This document shows, piece after piece, positions 16,815 to 24,058 of a DNA stretch of 40,869 nucleotides (position 1 is the first letter of the stretch; each line of letters starts with the position of its first letter). The notes below the pieces were generated by a model. The model saw nothing but the letters and a program-made list of their open reading frames with translations. It did not search any database and had not been told where the DNA came from. The stretch is from Acidimicrobiaceae bacterium. Its GTDB lineage: Bacteria; Actinomycetota; Acidimicrobiia; Acidimicrobiales; RAAP-2. Both the position numbers and the translations under genes were made by a program. The DNA lies in NCBI GenBank assembly GCA_003155135.1, contig PMFN01000023.1, positions 49,105 to 89,973 of the forward strand. Reading direction: 5' to 3'.

Positions 16815-18652
16815 GGATGCAGGACCTGCTCTACCTGGCTGGTCAGCAGCTGCGTGAACGACGACTGGTCCGATCCGCCGGAGCCCTGTTCCTCGTCGAG
16901 CACGGCCCGGGTGTGGCCATTGGCGTCGATGATGTAGGCGAGCTCGCTGTGGGCGACCATCGCGCCGGCCGACGACACACCCACCTCGATGCCATAGGAG
17001 TTCCACACCTGGGTGAGCGTTGGCAACGACCCGGTGAGGTAGAGCCAGTTGCTGACCCCCGCCAACCCCTCTCGCTCGGTGAAGGCCTGCGTGTAGGCGG
17101 TCGCCAGATAGATGGGATTGGCGTCGACGGCGATGAATTTCACATTGTGCGCTTGGCTGCCCAGCTGCTCATCGGCCTGGTGGAACTCCTGGGCGATGAT
17201 CGGGCAGTCGTTGGTGCAGACAGGGTCGAGGAAGGTGAGCACGACGGTCTGGCCCCGCAGGCTGGCGAGCGAGACGGCTCTGCCCTGCTGGTCGGTGAGC
17301 GTGAACGGTGGCGCGGGCGAGTTCAAGAGATTCGGTGTTCCATCGAGCGCTTCGGCGAGGATCGGGTCGGCGTTCGGGTTGGTGGACGCCGCGGCCATCG
17401 GTGCCGCCCCGATCAGCACCACGGCGACCGCCCCGATGGCCGCGATGGCCCGGAAGGCGTAGGACGGGTCGAGGCGCCCCCACCATGTCGTCGCCACAGG
17501 GTTCTCTACGGTGGCCGGCTGGACCGGCTCAACCGCCTCCATCCGAACCGGGAGGTAGGCGATGGCGAGGTACCCCGACACGATGACCAGGGCCATCGGG
17601 ATCATCGAGTTGGGGTCGGTACCGACGCCCCCGAGGAAGCCGAAGTCCTCGATGAGCACCCAGTCGGCCAGGCACGCCACGACTGCCGCGATGACCCCGC
17701 CGCGCATGATGCGTTTGCGGCCCGAAAGGAGGGTGAGCCCGATGGCGGCGAGGACGATGACCAAGAACAGGTTGACGGCCCATCCGTGTGACGCGTCGAA
17801 GGAGGCGAACGATCGCTCCCATGAGGAGATGATGCCCGGCTGGGGTGTCCCCGCCATCGACTGGATCATCCCCGTCAACGTCCCGGGGTGCGTTGCACCG
17901 TGGGCCTGGCCTTGCCAGAACCCCCGCCCTGGCCACGCCTGCAGCACCGCCATGCCGACGAAGAAGGCGCCCATGACGCTTGTTACGATCCGGCCGAGAC
18001 GCGGTGTCTCCCACATGCGCTCGGGCAGCGCGACCAGGATGCCGGCGAGCACGTAGAACAAAACGGCGCCCGGAGCTCCGAATGCCCAGGTGAGTCCGTG
18101 CCCGAAGATTCCGCCGAAGGCCTCGCCGAAGACCCACACCACCATGCCCCAACCGACACTCAAGATGGCCGCTGCCTGCGACCACCGGCCGCGCGGTGCC
18201 AACAGGAGCGCCGCGCCGATGCCGACCTGGATCCACACGGCCGACGTGGCGGCGGGGATCGGGTGGTTCTCCCAGATCGTGGTGCCAACGTTGACGATGT
18301 GCTGGACCCAGCCCGGTGACGACGATGCCGACGGGTTCAGGACCCCCTGTGGCAGTCCGAGCGGCATCGATGCCTGGGCCTGGAGGAGGCCGTCGAACAG
18401 CCAGATCAGCCCGAAGCTGATCCGGAGCAGCCGCCGCGCAGCTGGCTCGGGATACGGGTACGCGGTGGACGAAGGCATCGAGCCCCCTGCCGCCACAGCC
18501 CGCCGGTACTGCACGGTACGGAGCGTGTTCCACGCGACCAGCACGACGAGCGCGATGAGAAGGACGAAGAGGAGCTGGTGGAACAAGGAGCGGTGGAACG
18601 CCGAAAGGATGAAGGCGTTGTTGGTCTGGAGGGGGTGGCCCATTCCCGGCAT
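16811..18652 (-). CDS. Multi-spanning membrane protein fused to a SCO1/SenC copper chaperone domain
   Basis: 613 residues. The first ~420 residues contain about ten hydrophobic segments with loops such as GLPQGVLNPSASSSPGW. Residues about 445-613 are a thioredoxin-fold SCO domain: FTLTDQQGRAVSLASLRGQ, then TFLDPVCTNDCPII with the copper-binding CxxxC (C479, C483), and the distal histidine H568 in MVAHSELAYIID. All three copper ligands are present, so the domain should deliver Cu to the CuA site of a cytochrome oxidase. SCO proteins usually have one membrane anchor; here the anchor is a large membrane domain. First gene of the operon running to 12370; RBS GAGG nine bases before ATG 18652. Confidence 0.85.
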   Translation of the reverse strand: MPGMGHPLQTNNAFILSAFHRSLFHQLLFVLLIALVVLVAWNTLRTVQYRRAVAAGGSMPSSTAYPYPEPAARRLLRISFGLIWLFDGLLQAQASMPLGLPQGVLNPSASSSPGWVQHIVNVGTTIWENHPIPAATSAVWIQVGIGAALLLAPRGRWSQAAAILSVGWGMVVWVFGEAFGGIFGHGLTWAFGAPGAVLFYVLAGILVALPERMWETPRLGRIVTSVMGAFFVGMAVLQAWPGRGFWQGQAHGATHPGTLTGMIQSMAGTPQPGIISSWERSFASFDASHGWAVNLFLVIVLAAIGLTLLSGRKRIMRGGVIAAVVACLADWVLIEDFGFLGGVGTDPNSMIPMALVIVSGYLAIAYLPVRMEAVEPVQPATVENPVATTWWGRLDPSYAFRAIAAIGAVAVVLIGAAPMAAASTNPNADPILAEALDGTPNLLNSPAPPFTLTDQQGRAVSLASLRGQTVVLTFLDPVCTNDCPIIAQEFHQADEQLGSQAHNVKFIAVDANPIYLATAYTQAFTEREGLAGVSNWLYLTGSLPTLTQVWNSYGIEVGVSSAGAMVAHSELAYIIDANGHTRAVLDEEQGSGGSDQSSFTQLLTSQVEQVLHP

Positions 18653-18820
18653 GGCGCTACCTCAACTCCCGATCTGGCGTTCGAGCCGCTGCATCCAACC
18701 CCGGTTCCCCTCGTTTCTCAGCGCTGCGCGGGAGGCGCCAGCTGAGCCAGCCGGACAATCCTTGCCCCGCTGCCCCGTCAGATCGTACGAGCGTTCTCGG
18801 CCCAGCCGGGCGCGGCTCGC

Positions 18821-21133
18821 TCAGGAGGCCTCGGCCGGCGCCGTGGCCGCAACGCCGGCGAGCTCTCCCGCCGCGTCGGCCATGTCCGAGACCAGCTCAG
18901 CCACGCGCGAGGCCAGGCGGTCGAGTGCCGCCAGCTCCCGGAGCCGGCGAGCAGTAGCTGTCATCGTGGTCTGGCCGGCGCGCAGCTCGTCGAGCCTGGT
19001 GCGACGGACCTGCTCGGTCACCTGATCGATTTCGTCCATCCCGAGTCGCAGCGCTGCTCGCATGTCGGCCGGGATGACGGGCGGGAGTCGCGTCTCGAGC
19101 GACTCGGACACGGCGTCCAGCATCGAGGACGTGGTTGAGCGAACGAGGGCGATCGCCGGAAGGGCCACGGCCTCTTCCACGTTCCCGAGGTGGCCCCGCA
19201 GTGCACTGGCGGCCAAGAAGACGTTCCGTGCGCAGTCGGCGAGCGACCACAGCGTCTCCACCGGCCCCCGCAGCCGCGGCGGCTGGGCGAGGAGCCGCTG
19301 GAACGCGGCTTGGGCGTTGTCCACGGCCCGCCCGGCTTGCTGGTGGCGGAGGGTGAGCTCGCGACCATCACGCTCGGCAGGGCGCTGCGTGAGGGAGTGC
19401 AACACGCCGTCGAGCAGCTCACGTTCGGCACGGACCGCTCGGGCCACCTCGCCCGCGACGTCGTGGCGCTCCGCCCGCGGCCACAGGAGCGTGCCCCCGA
19501 CGAGGGCCAAGGCGCCGCCGAGAAGCGTGTTCTCGATGCGGTGCCCAGCCAGCAGCCAGTCGCCGGGGGCTGCGGCGTCGATGAGCAAGATGACGGTCGG
19601 CGTGAGGAAGATGACACCGAGCCCGTAGTTGAGGGGCAAGAGCGAGAAGGCGAGGAACGCCAGGAGGAACATGGCGGCGATGACCGTCGCCTCCTGGCGC
19701 ACGTTGGCAACGATGAGGGCGGCGATGATGGCCCCGACGACCGTGCCACCGACCCGCAGCAGGGCGCGCTCGAGCGTCACTGCTGCGTAAGGACGCAGGA
19801 TCACCGCGATGGTGATCAGGGCCCAGTAGCCCTTCACCAGGTGCAGCGAGGTCACGAGGGCGACGCCGACAGCGGCGGTGGCGCCGAAGCGCAACGCGTG
19901 GCGGAACACGGCTGAGTCGAGTGTCAGGTTGTCGCGCAGCGTCCACAACCCGGAGCGCAGACGCTCCACCCGGCTTGGTCGACTTGGGCGGGTCGTGGGC
20001 TCCGGAACTGCCTCGAGCGCCCCCGTGGGGCCGGCGTCGGCACGCGCCCGCATGGTGGCCATGGTCTGGGCGATCTGCTCGAGCACGTCCACCAGCGGGC
20101 GAAGGGACGAGACCAGCGAAATGTCGCCCCGCGCACGTGCGGCGGCGAGCACGTCGTTCAGGGCGTCGATGCCGGCGGCGTGATCGACGTCGTTGCCGTG
20201 ACCGAGGTCGGTGGCCAATCCCGAGGCCTCATGAGCTACGCCGAGCAACACTGCGCGGGCCGGCTGGATGATGCCCTCGGTCGTCACCCCGCTCGCGAGC
20301 GACGTGGCCAGTGCGACAAGGCCCTCGGCATGGGTGAGCATGCGCCGCGCGCCGGCGTCGAGCTCGAGGAGGAAGTGGGCGGTGGCACTCGACCCGCGTC
20401 GACCGGCGCGTGTGAGGCTCGTGACCGATCGCGCCGTCTCGACCGCCGCCCGCGCCTTGCTGAAGGACGAGGCGATCGACGCGGACAACTCGGGTGTCAC
20501 CCCGCCGGCGGCGGACGCGAGCTGCCCGAACAGCACCGCGAGGGCTGCATAGGCGGCCTGGACAGCATCCTCGGCTGCGGCGAACGGTCTGATCGGCCAG
20601 ATGACGAGCGCCACCACCGTTGCCCAGGCCCCACCGATCCCGGCCAACCAGAGGCGCTCGAGCACCACGGACGGACCTGCTGCCAGCCCGATGCCGATCA
20701 TGAACAGGATGCTCACCACGAACGCGACGTTGGCCGAGACGTTGCCGTAAAGATTGGCCATCGCGCAGACGAACGCCACCACGAACACGGCCGGGATCGC
20801 CGTGGCCACGTGCTGACCGGCCAGCGTGCCGAGCGCAAGGGACGCAGCATTCAGGATCGTGGCGGCGACGAAGGCCCGCCAGCGGGTGACGGGGGCGCCG
20901 CCGGTGTCCGCCATACCCGCGTTGAGGCCCCCGAGGCAGACGATGGTGGCGGCCGCGAAGTCACCGAGGTGCGCACCGATGGCCAGAGGGATGGTGAGCA
21001 CGATGGCCACGCGCAGCCCGACCGCGAATGAGGGCCGACCAGGTTCGAGCCGCACGAGCCCGCGGGCCAATCGGGCCCGCCAGCGCTCACCGCCGGGTGG
21101 CTCCGGCGTGTCGACCGCGGCTGGCTGGTCCAC
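18821..21133 (-). CDS. FUSC-family (aromatic acid exporter-like) membrane protein
   Basis: About 770 residues from GTG 21133. Two blocks of about five to six membrane segments (near 30-180 and 385-540) are each followed by a long helical soluble part, the arrangement of FUSC/AaeB-like transporters. The second block has YWALITIAVILRPYAAVTLE and FLAFSLLPLNYGLGVIFLTP, typical FUSC segments. No strong ribosome site precedes the GTG. The open frame continues upstream to 21601, but that part is the complement of the lipoprotein gene and contains a Val run that is simply the reverse of its Thr linker. Substrate unknown; export of aromatic or organic acids is the family's usual proposal. Confidence 0.8.
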   Translation of the reverse strand: MDQPAAVDTPEPPGGERWRARLARGLVRLEPGRPSFAVGLRVAIVLTIPLAIGAHLGDFAAATIVCLGGLNAGMADTGGAPVTRWRAFVAATILNAASLALGTLAGQHVATAIPAVFVVAFVCAMANLYGNVSANVAFVVSILFMIGIGLAAGPSVVLERLWLAGIGGAWATVVALVIWPIRPFAAAEDAVQAAYAALAVLFGQLASAAGGVTPELSASIASSFSKARAAVETARSVTSLTRAGRRGSSATAHFLLELDAGARRMLTHAEGLVALATSLASGVTTEGIIQPARAVLLGVAHEASGLATDLGHGNDVDHAAGIDALNDVLAAARARGDISLVSSLRPLVDVLEQIAQTMATMRARADAGPTGALEAVPEPTTRPSRPSRVERLRSGLWTLRDNLTLDSAVFRHALRFGATAAVGVALVTSLHLVKGYWALITIAVILRPYAAVTLERALLRVGGTVVGAIIAALIVANVRQEATVIAAMFLLAFLAFSLLPLNYGLGVIFLTPTVILLIDAAAPGDWLLAGHRIENTLLGGALALVGGTLLWPRAERHDVAGEVARAVRAERELLDGVLHSLTQRPAERDGRELTLRHQQAGRAVDNAQAAFQRLLAQPPRLRGPVETLWSLADCARNVFLAASALRGHLGNVEEAVALPAIALVRSTTSSMLDAVSESLETRLPPVIPADMRAALRLGMDEIDQVTEQVRRTRLDELRAGQTTMTATARRLRELAALDRLASRVAELVSDMADAAGELAGVAATAPAEAS

Positions 21134-21290
21134 GGTTCGAGCTTTGCACACGCCCCGCCGGGCGCACCGGAGAGTCGCTCGCAGTGCGTTCGGACGGCGT
21201 CGCCCGGAGGCCGATCCATGGGAAACTGCACGCTCGCTGCAGCGAGTGATGCAACCGGCCACGCGGCCAGCGAAAGGAAGACGTCGGCAA

Positions 21291-22058
21291 ATGACAGCCT
21301 GGATCACGGTGAGACTGGCATCTCCTGCTCGGCGTCTGGCGCTGGCGACCACCGCCACGCTGGCCGGCGTCGCGCTGGCGGCGTGCGGGACGTCGGCGGG
21401 CACAGCCGGCACCTCCACGTCGGCGCCCGCGTCGTCGGCGACACCGTCACGGACGACCACGGCGCCCACGACGACCGCGCCCTCAACGACGACGACGACC
21501 ACCACGACCGGGGGCACCACCGGGCCGGCGACACCGGTCGCGCTCGGTCCGTTGACCTCGCCGCCCCTCCCGGCTCCTGGCCCCGGTTTCGTGCCGGGCA
21601 AGGTGACCGCAGTGGGCGACTCGGTGATGCTCGACTACCAGACGCCGCTCCAGCAGGACATTCCCGGCGTCGACGTCGAGGCCGCCGTGAGTCGGCAATG
21701 GGGCACCGGCGAGCAGCTGCTCAGTCAGTTGAAGACATCGGGCCAACTTGGGGCCGTCGTCGTCTTCGCCCTCGGGACCAACGGCCCGATCGCCGCCGCG
21801 GACGTCGACGACGTGATGTCGATCCTGAACGGGGCATCGAGGGTCGTGTTCGTGACCGAGCACGTCGACCAGCCGTGGCAGGACCCGAACAACGCGGTGC
21901 TCGCCGCTGGCGTGGCCCGCTACCCGAACGCCGTGCTCGCCGACTGGAATGCGCTCGCATCGGCCAACCCCACATGGCTCTACAGCGACGGCACGCACCT
22001 GCCGATCGACGGCACGGGCGCCCAGGCGCTCGCTGCGCTGATCGCCGGCAAAGTCTGA
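21291..22058 (+). CDS. Lipoprotein with SGNH-hydrolase (OatA C-terminal-like) domain
   Basis: 255 residues; ATG 21291 behind GAAAGGAAG. The signal peptide ends in a lipobox LAGVALAAC, so C32 should be lipidated. A Thr/Ser-rich linker (33-90) includes a run of eight Thr. The catalytic domain (about 102-255) has GDSVML (Ser111 in block I), GTNG (block III) and DGTH (Asp233, His236), so the Ser-Asp-His set is complete. It resembles the extracytoplasmic half of OatA-type acyltransferases without the membrane acyltransferase part. An esterase or O-acetyl transferase acting on cell wall or surface glycans is likely. Confidence 0.83.
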   Translation: MTAWITVRLASPARRLALATTATLAGVALAACGTSAGTAGTSTSAPASSATPSRTTTAPTTTAPSTTTTTTTTGGTTGPATPVALGPLTSPPLPAPGPGFVPGKVTAVGDSVMLDYQTPLQQDIPGVDVEAAVSRQWGTGEQLLSQLKTSGQLGAVVVFALGTNGPIAAADVDDVMSILNGASRVVFVTEHVDQPWQDPNNAVLAAGVARYPNAVLADWNALASANPTWLYSDGTHLPIDGTGAQALAALIAGKV

Positions 22059-22085
22059 GCCGCAGGCCGGGATAGGGTTCGCCAC

Positions 22086-22904
22086 ATGGACGCCCAGAGC
22101 TTCCTCGGCATCGAAGCGGGGGCCGAAGAAGGCCACTGGCTCCTGCCGGTCGACCCCTCCCTCACAACCCCGGGACAATTCCTCTTCGGGGGCTGCGGCA
22201 TCGCCGCCGCCCTGGTGGCGCTCGAGGCGGCGAGCGGTCGTCCCACCATCTGGGCGACGGCGCAGTATCTCGCCTTCGCCAAGACCGATTCGCTCGTCGA
22301 CTACGAGGTCACCCTTTCGAAGGTCGGCGGCCACATCACCCAGGCCCGGGCCGTCGGGCGGGTCGACGACGGGGAGATCCTCACCGTCAATGCCGCCCTC
22401 GGAGGAGGCGTCGAGCAGGACGGTGGCGTCTGGGTCCTCCCACCTGCCGTCCCGCCCCCCGACGAGTGCCCGCCACGGCGACTCCCCTCCATGATGGATG
22501 TGTCCATCTTCGACAGGGTCGAGACCCGGGTGGCCATCGGAGCCGGATTCGAGGAGATTGGCCATGTTCCCCCGAACCCCCACACCGCGCTGTGGGCACG
22601 CGTGCCCGGGCATCTCGAACCCTCGGCCGCGACACTGGCCATCTTCGGCGACTACCTGACCGGCGCCGTCTCCCAGGCGCTCGGCATACGGTCGATGGCC
22701 CGCAGCCTGGACAACACGCTTCGGATCGTCCAGCTCGAACCGAGCGAATGGGTGTTGTGCGACATGCACATCCACGCCGTGGTGGATGGGTACGCGCAAG
22801 GGCTCGCCCATCTCTGGTCGGAAAGCGGTACCTTCCTGGGCACGGCCAGCCAGTCGATGAACGTCCGGCCCTGGCGTGACCTGCCCGGACACCGACCTCG
22901 CTGA
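22086..22904 (+). CDS. Acyl-CoA thioesterase (TesB-like, double hot-dog)
   Basis: 272 residues, 27 bases after the lipoprotein stop. The first hot-dog half includes GQFLFGGCGIAAALVALEA and PTIWATAQYLAFAK; the second half includes AIFGDYLTGAVSQALG and DMHIHAVVDGYAQGLAHLWS. The pattern and length suit actinobacterial TesB-like thioesterases, which hydrolyse acyl-CoA in the cytosol. The second half ends with GTASQSMNVRPW, the usual GxLxASxxQ type ending. Chain-length preference is unknown. No obvious link to the lipoprotein next to it. Confidence 0.85.
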   Translation: MDAQSFLGIEAGAEEGHWLLPVDPSLTTPGQFLFGGCGIAAALVALEAASGRPTIWATAQYLAFAKTDSLVDYEVTLSKVGGHITQARAVGRVDDGEILTVNAALGGGVEQDGGVWVLPPAVPPPDECPPRRLPSMMDVSIFDRVETRVAIGAGFEEIGHVPPNPHTALWARVPGHLEPSAATLAIFGDYLTGAVSQALGIRSMARSLDNTLRIVQLEPSEWVLCDMHIHAVVDGYAQGLAHLWSESGTFLGTASQSMNVRPWRDLPGHRPR

Positions 22905-22946
22905 CCTGGCGTCGAGGCGCGTGGTGTAGCCTCGCTTCCTGCCTCG

Positions 22947-23023
22947 GGGGCTATAGCTCAGTCGGTTAGAGCGCAGCACTGATAATGCTGAGGTCGCAAG
23001 TTCGATTCTTGCTAGCCCCACCA
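22947..23023 (+). tRNA. tRNA-Ile (anticodon GAT)
   Basis: Cloverleaf on the plus strand: acceptor GGGGCTA/TAGCCCC, D-arm GCTC..GAGC, anticodon stem CAGCA/TGCTG around loop CTGATAA (anticodon GAT), T-arm GCAAG-TTCGATT-CTTGC. Discriminator A at 23020; CCA is encoded (23021-23023), unlike the tRNA-Ala in this window. No 16S/23S spacer context is present. Decayed mobile DNA follows, so its 3' end may have served as an integration target. Confidence 0.97.
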
Positions 23024-23117
23024 GGGCAGCGGCACTTTCTCTAGTCAAGGAAAGGTCGACTGTCCCACGGAAGTCCTACAAAGGTCCTCCAAATGCTGGT
23101 GGCGTCACGGTTTCGTC

Positions 23118-23396
23118 GTGGAGGAGCTGGCTGCACTGCGAGAGGCGTGGCTCGCCCTGTACGACGCCAGCGAACCGATCGATCGGGCTACAGGACTCAA
23201 ATGGCACGAAGATGCCGAGAAATGGCACGAACGCATTCGCAAGACGATCAGCATCGGCTCCGGCTGTTCCGCCGCGTCCCACATGCCGGACGATCCGGTC
23301 ACCGACGACCGCCGCTGGACCGAAGAGTCGGCGCCCCTCAAGAGCCGGCTTGTGCGTCACCTCGAATCGAAAGATTCGCCAGTCGCAAGGGAATGA
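23118..23396 (+). CDS. Small hypothetical protein
   Basis: 92 residues from GTG 23118. Strongly charged and helical, with EELAALREAWLALYDASEP, WHEDAEKWHERIRKT and a C-terminal LKSRLVRHLESKD. Trp and His are over-represented in the middle part (KWHEDAEKWHE). The composition looks like a real soluble protein, but there is no clear ribosome site and the opposite strand is also open (23076-23516). Not recognised. It is alone, 95 bases after tRNA-Ile. Confidence 0.45.
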   Translation: MEELAALREAWLALYDASEPIDRATGLKWHEDAEKWHERIRKTISIGSGCSAASHMPDDPVTDDRRWTEESAPLKSRLVRHLESKDSPVARE

Positions 23397-23671
23397 GAGA
23401 CGTTCGTGCGCAAGGTGACTGCTGGTGGGTCGGTCGGGCCTGATGACAGGTTGTATCCCCCGTTGACGCCCTTGCGATGAGCCACCATGCTTCGAAGGCC
23501 AATCCCCGGGACCCAATGATTGGTGCTCTCAAACAGGCGGAGTCGCTGCCGACCGATTCCAAACTTGGCCGTCGGCTGGCTTCAGGCAGCCCTCGGGACG
23601 CTGTTGAGGGACAGCCACACCGGGGGGGTGCAACGACGTGGTGACGTGGCGACGCCGACCAGCTCTGCGCC

Positions 23672-23856
23672 GTGGTTCTGGAGCATCACCACCACATTCG
23701 CCGCCGGTCGGGCATCGGGCTGCACACCCCAGCGTCGGTCCATGACGGCACCGCAAAGAGTCCGTGGACCCGGGTGCGGGTCCTCGACGATTTCGCTGCC
23801 CGCCCGAGCGCTTCGTCAACAAAGCGCTCACACCGTCTCGTCTGCCCGAGGCGTAG
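23672..23856 (+). mobile_element. IS3-type transposase remnant (C-terminal end, frameshifted)
   Basis: From about 23672 the plus strand reads HHIRRRSGIGLHTPASVHDG, then VRVLDDFAARP. This is the rve integrase-core C-terminus of IS3-group OrfB proteins, normally HxRRHSGIGLHTPADVHxG. It then jumps one frame and continues ERFVNKALTPSRLPEA to TAG at 23854, the usual PERFV-K-P-P-LP-A ending. The DDE core and inverted ends are missing. The fragment lies about 650 bases downstream of tRNA-Ile. The flanks (23397-23671 and 23857-24058) contain no recognisable gene. Confidence 0.72.
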
Positions 23857-24058
23857 CTGGTCAACCTGGTCCTTGACGTTCGACACGAAGCAGATCTCAA
23901 CCTGGGCGTCGACGAGGGAAGCAATCAAAGGTGGGCCGGGTTGCGGATCTTGGTCAGTTCCGCTCTTTGGACGTATCCCTTCGGGCTGGCGAGCGCGCCG
24001 AGGCCGAACGAGCGGCCACGGCTTGCTTCAGGGCTGGATAGATCCGGCTGGCGCCTGG

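Noticed and set aside
21134-21601. N-terminal extension of the FUSC gene with a run of Val
   Set aside because: The Val run is simply the complement of the Thr-rich linker of the lipoprotein gene on the other strand; homology begins only after 21133.
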